From assembly GCA_900314995.1 (NCBI GenBank), contig OMXK01000020.1, forward strand, positions 1-64,000: DNA of 64,000 nucleotides. The letters are read 5' to 3'. Made by a program: the position numbers and the translations under genes. Below the pieces are notes generated by a model. It was not told where the DNA came from. It searched no databases and worked only from the letters and a program-made list of their open reading frames with translations. This stretch comes from an uncultured Prevotella sp. (GTDB taxonomy: Bacteria; Bacteroidota; Bacteroidia; Bacteroidales; Bacteroidaceae). Shown here piece after piece: positions 34,704 through 43,671 of this stretch; within the stretch, counting starts at the first letter, position 1; every line of letters starts with the position of its first letter.

Positions 34704-35912
34704 TCAGATTCCGAGCTTCTTGCGGATCTCTGCGGGGATGGCGTTCTTGTTGATGAGGAAGTCCATCGTGTTGGCAGCGATGAAGGTCTTGGTCATGTAC
34801 CAAGTGCCCTTGTATTCGCCTGTCTCGCCCCATGAATTCTTTACCATGTAGTACTCCTTGCCGTTCTGGTCTTTGGCCGTACCGTAGATCAACATGCCGT
34901 GATCATCGGTAAGCTCCCAGTTGTCGAAACGCTCCTGGCGCAGTTCCTGTGTAGCAACGATCTCGGGGACGGTGCAACCCAGAGAGTCGATGATGTCGCG
35001 CTTCTTGGTTGCGGTCATCTTCAGCCACTTGGCCATATCGCTGCCCTGCAGGCTCTGCTGTGTCTTCTTGCTGTCGACGGCATAAGCAAGTCCCTGACGG
35101 GTGAAACCATCTTCTGACACGTCACCGCCCCAGGCAATGGTATAGCCATTCGCTACGGCGTTGTCGATAACCTGCATCATCTCGTCCATAGGCAGGTTGT
35201 AGCTGAGCGGGAAACGCCAGTTGTCCTGAACCTCAACAGCAAAAGCTGTGTAGAATGGATGGTGGGTATAGCTGGTGATAGAGACATAGTCGTCGAGGTT
35301 GATGCCGAGTGAGGCCATGAAGCTCTTTGGAGTATACTCCTTGCCCTCGTAGGTGAACTTCTCAGGACATTTGCCCAGATAAGCATCGAGGATTCCCTGC
35401 ATACCAGTCTTCCAGGCATTGCTGATTTTCTTGGCGTTGCTCTTGGCAACAGCAGCCACGTAAGGCTCCAGCACGCTGAAGAACTCGTTGAAGTTGTTCA
35501 GAGAGTCGCCGTAGAGAGAACCGGGGAAAGGCATGGCATCTTCGGGACAGATACCGTGGGTCTTCAGGGTCTGAAGCACGTCTTCTGAAGAGCCGCCCTG
35601 AGCAAACTGGCAGTCGCCATGATAGCGAACCACCTGTATGGCACGCTCCAGATAAGTCTTGTTGGCTACGAAGCTCTCGCAGAGGTCATAGGTCTTGCCT
35701 GTGGCCTTCAGAATCTCGGCCTCGAAGAATGAGAGGGTAGAGTAGTCCCAGCAGGTGCCGCTACGGTTCTGGTCCTTCACGCTGGTGATGGGGTTCTCTT
35801 TGATGGTGGTAAAGACAGGCTTGTTAGCGTCTTTTGCGGGTGCCTTCTTCTTGGCAGCCGAGGCACTGAGAGCCATCAAGGCCACAAGTGCGATTGTTAG
35901 AATCTTCTTCAT
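34704..35912 (-). CDS. Exported C1-family cysteine peptidase (bleomycin hydrolase-like)
   Basis: A 402-residue protein with signal peptide MKKILTIALVALMALSASAA. The active site Cys54 is in QNRSGTCWDYST, the His is in DDHGMLIYG and the Asn in VKNSWGETG, giving the papain-type triad. The sequence fits the PepC/bleomycin hydrolase branch, which is usually cytoplasmic; here a signal peptide directs export. It is transcribed alone, with a terminator behind it. Confidence 0.9.
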   Translation of the reverse strand: MKKILTIALVALMALSASAAKKKAPAKDANKPVFTTIKENPITSVKDQNRSGTCWDYSTLSFFEAEILKATGKTYDLCESFVANKTYLERAIQVVRYHGDCQFAQGGSSEDVLQTLKTHGICPEDAMPFPGSLYGDSLNNFNEFFSVLEPYVAAVAKSNAKKISNAWKTGMQGILDAYLGKCPEKFTYEGKEYTPKSFMASLGINLDDYVSITSYTHHPFYTAFAVEVQDNWRFPLSYNLPMDEMMQVIDNAVANGYTIAWGGDVSEDGFTRQGLAYAVDSKKTQQSLQGSDMAKWLKMTATKKRDIIDSLGCTVPEIVATQELRQERFDNWELTDDHGMLIYGTAKDQNGKEYYMVKNSWGETGEYKGTWYMTKTFIAANTMDFLINKNAIPAEIRKKLGI

Positions 35913-35960
35913 TTTACACTTTTATTATTTTATGATTTGACAATTATTTCATTATACCTT

Positions 35961-37364
35961 TTACTTCTGGTTGTCAGCCATGAATGCTTCGAGTTCATCC
36001 GGGTGGTAGGGGATACGCTGCTTGCCCATGAAGCGACAGCCGTCCTTCGTGATCAGCAGGTCGTCCTCGATACGGATACCGCCAAAGTCCTTATAGGTCT
36101 CGAGCTTGTCGAAGTTCAGGAACTCAGCACAATGGCCTTCCTTCCGCCAGAGGTCGATAAGGTGGGGGATGAAGTAGATGCCTGGTTCGTCGGTGACAAC
36201 GAATCCTTCCTCCAGGCGTCGGCCCATACGCAGACAGTTTGTCCCAAACTGCTCCAGATTCGGACGTGTCTCCTCGTCGAAGCCGACATAGATCTGTCCG
36301 AGACCTTCCATATCGTGTACGTCCATACCCATCATGTGTCCCAGTCCATGAGGCAGGAACATCGCATGGGCACCGGCAGCTACAGCCTCGTCGGTGTCGC
36401 CCTTCATCAGGCCGAGCTCTTTCAGCCGTTCCGTCATCAGACGGCAGACGGCAAAGTGCACATCGGCATATTTCACACCGGGCTTGGCCACTTCGAGCAC
36501 ATAGTCGTGACAGGCTTCAACGATGGTGTAGATCTCCAACTGGCGTTGTGAGAACTTACCGCTGACGGGCATCGTACGCGTGTTGTCGGAACAATAGTCG
36601 TTGAGTTCGCAACCAGCGTCGCAGAGTGCCAGGCGTCCTTCCTCAAGTTTGGCGTCAGAGGGGTTGCCGTGCATGATTTCCCCGTGCTGGGTGAAGATGG
36701 TGGCAAAGCTGACGCCCTGAGCCAGACTGCGGGCCACACCGTCGACCTGTCCACCTACAAAACGTTCGGTAATGCCCGGACGAATCAGCAGCTGGGCTGT
36801 GGTATGCATCGCATAACCCACATCGCAGGCACGCTCGATGGCCTCAATCTCCTGAGGTTCCTTCGTGGCACGCATCTTTACCACAGCCTTGATCAGCTGT
36901 AGTGAGGCGGCTTCCTTCTGCTGTGAGGGATGGATACCCAGCAGATCCATGATCTGGATCTTTGTGTCGAATCGGTAAGGAGGCAGGAAATGGACGGGGC
37001 GTTTCAGACGTAAGGCATCGTTGCACAGCGCCTTCAGCTCTTTCATCGGAGCGGTCTTGCTGACACCCACCTCTGCAGCGAGGTCGGCTACCGAAGGGGT
37101 GTAGCCCATCCAGACAATATCTTCAACGTCGATATCGTCGCCTATGAGCAACTCCTCGTCGTTGTCGATGTCGATGACACCAACCAGTCCGTCACGATGC
37201 TGGCCGAAATAGTAGAGAAACGATGAGTCCTGGCGCATTGGCGCATAGCCGTTGGCAGGATAATTCGCTGGCGCTTCGTTGTTGCCAAAAAGAATGATCA
37301 CGCCGTTGCCAACCAACTTTTTCAGTTCAGAACGGCGTCTGATATAGGTTTCTTTATTGAACAT
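35961..37364 (-). CDS. pepP: Xaa-Pro aminopeptidase (M24)
   Basis: A 467-residue metalloaminopeptidase. The N-terminal AMP_N-like domain (1-150) is followed by the pita-bread catalytic domain with LALCDAGCELNDYCSDNTRT (Asp ligands), FLPHGLGHMMGMDVHD (His ligand) and the Glu ligands in VTDEPGIYFIP and GIRIEDDLLIT. It removes N-terminal residues before proline. A TACCTTTG box lies 39 bases upstream, divergent from the patatin gene. Confidence 0.94.
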   Translation of the reverse strand: MFNKETYIRRRSELKKLVGNGVIILFGNNEAPANYPANGYAPMRQDSSFLYYFGQHRDGLVGVIDIDNDEELLIGDDIDVEDIVWMGYTPSVADLAAEVGVSKTAPMKELKALCNDALRLKRPVHFLPPYRFDTKIQIMDLLGIHPSQQKEAASLQLIKAVVKMRATKEPQEIEAIERACDVGYAMHTTAQLLIRPGITERFVGGQVDGVARSLAQGVSFATIFTQHGEIMHGNPSDAKLEEGRLALCDAGCELNDYCSDNTRTMPVSGKFSQRQLEIYTIVEACHDYVLEVAKPGVKYADVHFAVCRLMTERLKELGLMKGDTDEAVAAGAHAMFLPHGLGHMMGMDVHDMEGLGQIYVGFDEETRPNLEQFGTNCLRMGRRLEEGFVVTDEPGIYFIPHLIDLWRKEGHCAEFLNFDKLETYKDFGGIRIEDDLLITKDGCRFMGKQRIPYHPDELEAFMADNQK

Positions 37365-37402
37365 GTATCAAAAAATAGCGTTATTATTAGTCGATTTGTC
37401 CG

Positions 37403-37410
37403 CAAAGGTA
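37403..37410 (-). promoter_or_regulatory. -7 box (TACCTTTG) for pepP
   Basis: The minus strand reads TACCTTTG 39 bases before the pepP ATG. Confidence 0.6.
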
Positions 37411-37432
37411 CATATTATTTATTAAAAAGCAT

Positions 37433-37440
37433 TATCTTTG
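37433..37440 (+). promoter_or_regulatory. -7 box (TATCTTTG) for patatin gene 1
   Basis: TATCTTTG ends 21 bases before the ATG at 37462. It also covers the TTG at 37438, so that codon is not the start. Confidence 0.55.
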
Positions 37441-37461
37441 CAGCAAATTTTTGCAATATTT

Positions 37462-38301
37462 ATGCAGATAGGCAGAAAAACAGGGCTGGTTTTAGAGGGA
37501 GGCGGCATGCGTGGTGTGTTTACCTCTGGGGTGCTCGATGCTTTTATGAAGCACGAGCTCTACTTCCCTTATGTCGTTGCAGTCTCTGCCGGAGCCTGTA
37601 ACGGACTGTCGTATATGAGCCGTCAACCTCGGCGTGCGCGCTATTCCAATATCGACATGCTCCAGAAGTATGGCTATATCTCGCTGAAGCATCTGCTCAC
37701 CCAGGGCAGCATCTTTGATCCGGATATCCTCTATGAACGTTTCCCCAAAGAGATCTTGCCTTTCGATTTTGAGACGTATCGTCAGAATCCTGCGACGTTT
37801 GAGATGGTGACGACGAACTGCCTGACGGGTCGTGCCGAGTATCTCTCAGAGAAGGAGGATGCCCAGCGGATGACGGCCATCGTCAAGGCTTCAAGTTCTT
37901 TGCCTTACGTGTCACAGATTACCTATGTCGATGGTATCCCCATGCTCGACGGCGGCATCGTAGACTCCATTCCTGTGGTGCGTTCCGTCGATAAGGGTTA
38001 TTCTCCTAACGTTGTGATACTCACCCGTAATAAGGGATTTCGTTCAAGTGAACCTGATATCAAGGTGCCCAAGCTTTTCTATAAGGATTATCCTCGTCTG
38101 CGGGTGGCGCTGAGCCGTAGGGTGGAGGAGTATAACAGGCAGCTCGATCTTATCGAACGCATGGAGGATTGGGGCGAGGTGATCTGTATCCGTCCGGAGC
38201 GCCCGATGGATGTTGACCGTATCTGTCGGGATGTTCATAAACTCGAGGCGCTCTACGAGGAGGGTTTTGCCATCGGCGAAAAATTCTGTGCAAATCGCTG
38301 A
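37462..38301 (+). CDS. Patatin-like phospholipase (copy 1)
   Basis: A 279-residue lipid acyl hydrolase. It has the oxyanion glycine loop GLVLEGGGMRG (8-18), the nucleophile Ser42 in AVSAGA (GXSXG-like) and the catalytic Asp in LDGGIVDSIP. No signal peptide. A closely related gene sits at 48249-49094 on the other side of the peptide island, in divergent arrangement. The ATG at 37462 is preferred because the longer frame starts within the promoter. Confidence 0.88.
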   Translation: MQIGRKTGLVLEGGGMRGVFTSGVLDAFMKHELYFPYVVAVSAGACNGLSYMSRQPRRARYSNIDMLQKYGYISLKHLLTQGSIFDPDILYERFPKEILPFDFETYRQNPATFEMVTTNCLTGRAEYLSEKEDAQRMTAIVKASSSLPYVSQITYVDGIPMLDGGIVDSIPVVRSVDKGYSPNVVILTRNKGFRSSEPDIKVPKLFYKDYPRLRVALSRRVEEYNRQLDLIERMEDWGEVICIRPERPMDVDRICRDVHKLEALYEEGFAIGEKFCANR

Positions 38302-38319
38302 TTATTGAATAATTATTTG

Positions 38320-38327
38320 TACCTTTG
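38320..38327 (+). promoter_or_regulatory. -7 box (TACCTTTG) for trpS
   Basis: TACCTTTG lies 34 bases before the trpS ATG at 38362. Confidence 0.6.
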
Positions 38328-38340
38328 TGCCCAAAATTGA

Positions 38341-39450
<1,110 letters not shown>

Positions 39451-39456
39451 ACAACT

Positions 39457-39485
39457 CACCCCGCCAATCGGCGGGGTGTTTGTTT
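39457..39485 (+). terminator. Intrinsic terminator after trpS
   Basis: GC-rich stem CACCCCGCC (39457-39465) with GGCGGGGTG (39470-39478) and a short loop, followed by TTTGTTTT. Confidence 0.88.
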
Positions 39486-39491
39486 TATATG

Positions 39492-41252
39492 TCAAGCCTC
39501 GTTTCGACAGAAATTCATATAGATGCAGTTGATGCCATTCATGTACTTGTGGTTGATATTCTTGCACAAGCGCGACAGGATGGCTCGTCGTAGGTTGTTC
39601 TCATCCATATCCATTATTTCCTCATCCGAATATTTGTAAAGCGGATTTCGCAGGGGACCCTTGCTTTTCACCACTACCGTCAATTCCTTTTCCTTGTCGA
39701 TGATACGCACATCGAAGGTTTCATTCTCGTCAGAGGTTTCATGCGTCTCCATAATTTCATAGAGCAGCTCCTCCAACGCAACATCCACGGCAAAACCGTC
39801 TGGCAGTTCGCATGCCTCAATAAAGGGGTGCACCTGGGCCAGGAATTCCTCTATGCCCTCAGGGGTATAAGGCACGGAGAACGTGACGGCCGGGTTTGAT
39901 GGCACCGTATTCTCAAGTGTAGGCCATGCATAAAGCTGATTCTTGCGATGCACCACATACGCCATAGCCACCATCACCAACAGCAGGAGCCAGGCGGTGA
40001 CGGGCAGGATATACCAGATGAGTTCGGGGGTGTAGAGAGCCATGACGACAATAATGCCGATGCTTCCCACGTTGGACACGATCTCTATCCATCGGCAGAG
40101 CTTCTGATGCCCCTGCACGAAGTAAAGCACGCTCAGTGTCTCAGATATGGCATTGGGCAGGAAGGCGAGGCTCATCAGACGGAAGGGGATGTAGCACTGT
40201 TCTATCAGATGGTCGTCGGCACCAAAGACTCTTGCCAGCATATCGGGGAAGAGGAATATCAGCAGGCTCACCGTCACCATCACCAGTATCAACATGCGGA
40301 AGATGCGTTTTGTGAGCATGCGAAAGCTGTCGTAGTCTTCTTCACCCAACAGAATGCCGCCGATATTGCTGATAGCCGTGTTCGAGCCTGATAATGCCAA
40401 CATACAAATACCGTTGACTTGGAAATAGACGGTAAATAAATACATACCGTCGGCACCGAGTTTATCGACAACCAGCGAGTTCATGGTGAAGACCAAAGCC
40501 GGCGCTAACAAGGCTGATATCAGCATGGGGAGTCCGATGGAGAAACACTCGCGATACTGCTTGATGCTGCATATCTTCTCTGGGCGCCTGAGACGGAATA
40601 TCTTACTGTTCTTGCGCAGATAGCCTGTCAGCGAGGTGAAAGCAAGCAGATTGCTGAGTCCTGAAGCATACGAGGCACCGGCCAAACCCATATCCAGCAC
40701 GCCGCAGAGCAGCAGGTCGAAAATGACATTGAGTATCTGAGAGATGATGATACGTCGGGTGATGAGGCGCGGACTGCCGTTGGTGATGATATAGGAGACG
40801 GGTACGCCACAAACGGCTGCTATGAAGATGGCGAACATGTCGGCATGAATATAGGGCTTCAGCATGGGCAGCAACCGCTCGTCGGTTGTTAACATGCCAG
40901 CCACCTCGTCGAGGAAAGGCAATACAAGACCTATGACCAACAGCGTGGAGAAGATGACATAGTACAGGTGATTATTGAACACGCGGTTCACCTTGTCGTA
41001 GTTTTGGGCACCAATGCCTCGTGCGCTCAGGAAACTGGCGCCGGCACTCATTATGCCGATGATGATAAACATGCTGCTCGAAACGGGTAGCCAGATACGG
41101 ACTACTGACAGTGCATCGGGCGACACCAGATGAGACACTACGATGGAGTCGGTGAAACCACCCAACTGTCTCATCAGAGCCGACATGACGGTCGCCAGAA
41201 AGAACGACCCGAACATGTTCTTCAAGACATATTCATTTTGCTGTATCATCAT
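39492..41252 (-). CDS. MATE-family transporter fused to an RsbW-like ATPase domain (copy 1)
   Basis: A 586-residue protein. Residues about 10-450 form the twelve-helix MATE/MVF exporter fold (MFGSFFLATVMSALMRQLGG, GAQNYDKVNRVF, SGSNTAISNIGGILLGEED). Residues about 460-586 resemble the HATPase_c_2 fold of RsbW/SpoIIAB (AVDVALEELLYEIMETH, then RAILSRLCKNINHKYMNG). The N-box Asn and the DxGxG motif are not conserved, so ATP binding is doubtful. It is the last gene of the peptide operon and overlaps the upstream fusion gene by ATGA. It is very similar to the copy at 45174. An export role for the modified peptides is inferred. Confidence 0.85.
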   Translation of the reverse strand: MMIQQNEYVLKNMFGSFFLATVMSALMRQLGGFTDSIVVSHLVSPDALSVVRIWLPVSSSMFIIIGIMSAGASFLSARGIGAQNYDKVNRVFNNHLYYVIFSTLLVIGLVLPFLDEVAGMLTTDERLLPMLKPYIHADMFAIFIAAVCGVPVSYIITNGSPRLITRRIIISQILNVIFDLLLCGVLDMGLAGASYASGLSNLLAFTSLTGYLRKNSKIFRLRRPEKICSIKQYRECFSIGLPMLISALLAPALVFTMNSLVVDKLGADGMYLFTVYFQVNGICMLALSGSNTAISNIGGILLGEEDYDSFRMLTKRIFRMLILVMVTVSLLIFLFPDMLARVFGADDHLIEQCYIPFRLMSLAFLPNAISETLSVLYFVQGHQKLCRWIEIVSNVGSIGIIVVMALYTPELIWYILPVTAWLLLLVMVAMAYVVHRKNQLYAWPTLENTVPSNPAVTFSVPYTPEGIEEFLAQVHPFIEACELPDGFAVDVALEELLYEIMETHETSDENETFDVRIIDKEKELTVVVKSKGPLRNPLYKYSDEEIMDMDENNLRRAILSRLCKNINHKYMNGINCIYMNFCRNEA

Positions 41253-42610
41253 ATTTTTAATCTATAAACCGCCACGCCTATCATCGTGAACTTATCCTTC
41301 ATGTATGTGTAAGCATCCATACTCTCAAGTCCTAATCCATCTTCGCTGGCATGATAGAAGTGAAGCCTGCCGTCGATCCACTTGGCTATCAGCAGGTGCT
41401 TGACCTCCACGCCTCTTGCCCAGGTATGCTGACCACACACCGCCGCCATGATGTCGCCATCGCGAATCACGCTCAGCTCTGAATCCTGAGGCATGTTCAG
41501 CAGTTCACGGGGGATATAGGTAAAGCGCACACCCTGCTGCTGGCGAAGGGCGATGGCCTCGTAGTTCTTTTCGTCATCCATCTGGGGGGAGAATAGATAT
41601 TTGTTTCTGGTCATATAACTCGGCTGCATATCCTGCACCCCCGTAAAGGGAAAGACAGGCTCGTCGGGACTGATGCGCTCCACAAACCCCTCTTTGATGG
41701 CCGACTGCATGATCCAGGTGAAGTAATGGTTGCGGGTGGCAAACGAGATCACACCGTCCTGATAGTGCATGCGCCGGTAGTAGTCCTTCAGGTCATCCAG
41801 CGTGGCGCGCCCGTCTCTGTAACATAGTGCCAATGCCAACACATCCTCCATCACGGTGGTACAGTCCACATGACTGAGGCTCACCATCAGGCGTTCTTCC
41901 TCCATCGGCTGCGTGAATTCTGTAGAACTGCCGCCCTCCATCAGTTGGCAGAAGAAGTATTCTGTCAGCGGCATTGACTTATCGACGTTTTTCATCGCAC
42001 GCTGCAGTATCTGCTCGTTTTGCGCGTCAAACTGCTGCTCGTTGCGTCGCAGGCGGCGGATTAGAATTTTCCAATAGATCCAACTCTCGATATCACAGAT
42101 AGGTGTCCTCACGCAGAATACGAGCCACAGCGAGCGCAGCGCTGCCAACTGTTCGCGCCAGAAGTAGGGGTTGGTCTTCACCTTCTCATAGTCGCTGATG
42201 TCAATGCCCCAGGCATCATAACCCAGCCATCGGGCAATGCGCAGCGAACGGGCGATGTGGAAACTGCTGGTCAGGATGTAGTATCGGGTTTGCCCGAAAT
42301 GCATCTCCATGTTCCATACCGAGCGGAAGGTGTTATAGCCACAGGAGTCGAGCACGAAGCGCTCTTCAGGAATATGGTATTCCTCTACCAGCGTGCGGTA
42401 GATGACGGTCGTGTCGGAACGGCAACCTGAGATGTAGAACGTCCAGTCAGGATAGGCGTTGGCAAGGATGCTCACCAGCCTCACCCGCAGCTGCAGGATA
42501 GGTGAAAGCGAGTTGTCGGGACGCAGTTTGGCACCTAACACCAGACAAACCTTCAAGTCCTCGATCAGAGGTGCCTGCAACCTGTCATTATGTAACTTAA
42601 CATACCGCAT
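41249..42610 (-). CDS. Fusion of SanA/YdcF-like (DUF218) and DUF1460 (NlpC/P60-type amidase-like) domains
   Basis: A 453-residue protein without a signal peptide. Residues about 20-170 match the DUF218 fold: VCLVLGAKLRPDNSLSPILQ, YISGCRSD, HIPEERFVLDSCGYNTFRS, SSFHIARSLRIARWLGYDAW. Residues about 200-453 look like DUF1460: HVDCTTVMEDVLALAL with candidate catalytic Cys250, GDIMAAVCG, and VKHLLIAKWIDGRLHFYHAS with candidate catalytic His. DUF1460 proteins act on cell-wall peptides (family knowledge) and are normally exported. It starts inside the end of the upstream gene (14-base overlap). A peptidase for the precursor peptide is one possible role. Confidence 0.75.
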   Translation of the reverse strand: MRYVKLHNDRLQAPLIEDLKVCLVLGAKLRPDNSLSPILQLRVRLVSILANAYPDWTFYISGCRSDTTVIYRTLVEEYHIPEERFVLDSCGYNTFRSVWNMEMHFGQTRYYILTSSFHIARSLRIARWLGYDAWGIDISDYEKVKTNPYFWREQLAALRSLWLVFCVRTPICDIESWIYWKILIRRLRRNEQQFDAQNEQILQRAMKNVDKSMPLTEYFFCQLMEGGSSTEFTQPMEEERLMVSLSHVDCTTVMEDVLALALCYRDGRATLDDLKDYYRRMHYQDGVISFATRNHYFTWIMQSAIKEGFVERISPDEPVFPFTGVQDMQPSYMTRNKYLFSPQMDDEKNYEAIALRQQQGVRFTYIPRELLNMPQDSELSVIRDGDIMAAVCGQHTWARGVEVKHLLIAKWIDGRLHFYHASEDGLGLESMDAYTYMKDKFTMIGVAVYRLKI

Positions 42611-43178
42611 CGTCGGATTCGTGCATTTTTTCTTCTATAGTATGAAGAAGAATGATCTGCTCTCTGACACTGGCGGCAAACGCATCGCCGTTTTCCAAAA
42701 TGTAGGCCTTCAGTTCGGCGATGTCCTTACACCCCAGATGGTGGATCACCGTAAAATGCAGGCCCCATCCTTCGGCATTATGCCCGGCACCGTCGAAGGA
42801 AGTCACCCTGCCGTCAATAACATCTTTATTGGTGCGCGCCCACAGGTGGAATATCCTGTCAATGGCATAATTCTGATCGCCGTCGGCATGGCAGTAGCAA
42901 ACCAGTTCGTCAGGATGTTCCTCAAGGTATTGGGTAATCACCGCCACAATCATCCGCCCCACTTCCTTGTCAGGCGCACCGCCACGCTTCCCGTCGGCAA
43001 GCCTGAGCAAAAAGTAGAGTACCCGATGACCGCCCATCTCTGCCACCTCAATGAAGTGAAGCACATAAAGGCGATTCGCGGCATTGTAAAACTCCACCGC
43101 CGAATCGCCTCTTTTCCTTAACACCAGTTTGGATATGGTATTGATCTTCGCTATTCCTTCTTCAGAAACTGTATTCAA
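42597..43178 (-). CDS. Hypothetical protein of the peptide cluster (possibly DUF6169-like)
   Basis: A 193-residue cytoplasmic protein starting with TTG at 43178, two bases after the stop of peptide gene 1, so translation is likely coupled. No ATG lies within the first 45 codons. A central part (VAVITQYLEEHPDELVCYCH..IDRIFHLWAR) recalls short Bacteroidetes proteins of unknown function such as DUF6169, which is only a tentative match. The N-terminal 37 codons recur as a broken copy at 46983-47098. It overlaps the next gene by 14 bases. Function unknown; the context points to peptide handling. Confidence 0.6.
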   Translation of the reverse strand: MNTVSEEGIAKINTISKLVLRKRGDSAVEFYNAANRLYVLHFIEVAEMGGHRVLYFLLRLADGKRGGAPDKEVGRMIVAVITQYLEEHPDELVCYCHADGDQNYAIDRIFHLWARTNKDVIDGRVTSFDGAGHNAEGWGLHFTVIHHLGCKDIAELKAYILENGDAFAASVREQIILLHTIEEKMHESDDAVC

Positions 43179-43180
43179 TC

Positions 43181-43336
43181 TTATTTTTTAGACGTACCAT
43201 CCAAAACGCCGCTTCTACAATGAAAATCAGTACCAAACTCACCACGCTTAACATAGTCATCGAGACTCAGCGCCTGAGCGGAAATAATCTCTACAGGTGA
43301 TTTCCTGATTCCAAATGGATTGTCATTCTTAGCCAT
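43181..43336 (-). CDS. Putative RiPP precursor peptide 1
   Basis: A 51-residue peptide read directly from the sequence. The leader (1-31) starts MAKNDNPFGIRKSPVEIISA and continues QALSLDDYVKR. The C-terminal core is GEFGTDFHCRSGVLDGTSKK with one Cys. The leader is nearly identical to two other peptides at 43350 and 47100, while cores differ, which is the typical pattern of ribosomally made and modified peptide precursors. It lies between peptide 2 (13 bases) and the hypothetical gene (2 bases), close to a radical SAM/SPASM gene. The longer frame to 43372 overlaps peptide 2 and was rejected. Confidence 0.75.
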   Translation of the reverse strand: MAKNDNPFGIRKSPVEIISAQALSLDDYVKRGEFGTDFHCRSGVLDGTSKK

Positions 43337-43349
43337 AATAGAATAGTAC

Positions 43350-43496
43350 TTATTTCTTATTCGTTGTTGCACAAAAACTTACACGATCTCCATCATCTAA
43401 AGTTCTCTGCACATAGTCGTCGAGGGTCAGTGCCTGTGCGGAAATAATACTAACAGGTGATTTTCTGATTGCAAATGGATTGTCATTCTTAGCCAT
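43350..43496 (-). CDS. Putative RiPP precursor peptide 2
   Basis: A 48-residue peptide. Leader: MAKNDNPFAIRKSPVSIISA, then QALTLDDYVQR. Core: TLDDGDRVSFCATTNKK. It is the first peptide after the radical SAM gene and has its own promoter box (43557-43564), identical in surroundings to that of peptide 3. The leader differs from peptide 1 at only a handful of positions. Core residues other than Cys, Thr and the final Lys-Lys are unrelated. Confidence 0.75.
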   Translation of the reverse strand: MAKNDNPFAIRKSPVSIISAQALTLDDYVQRTLDDGDRVSFCATTNKK

Positions 43497-43556
43497 AATC
43501 TTCAAATTTTAAGTTTATTAATATTAATAGAAAGCTTGCGCTATACTTTTCGTGGG

Positions 43557-43564
43557 CAAATATA
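43557..43564 (-). promoter_or_regulatory. -7 box (TATATTTG) for the peptide 2-1 operon
   Basis: The minus strand reads TATATTTG 61 bases before the peptide 2 ATG. The surrounding bases (GATAAGAATAAGGGAATTAT and ACGTAT just upstream) recur almost unchanged before peptide 3, suggesting a shared control region. Confidence 0.65.
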
Positions 43565-43671
43565 CGTATAATTCCCTTATTCTTATCTTCTTTTGCATGA
43601 TAATTAACATTAATTAATTTTTTTTGGAGCTGGTTCATGCCTCGTTTCGATAAAAAAATCATTATGCTGTA

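Noticed and set aside
43181..43372. Longer reading frame for peptide 1 starting upstream at 43372
   Set aside because: It overlaps the end of peptide 2, and the shared leader begins at the ATG at 43336.
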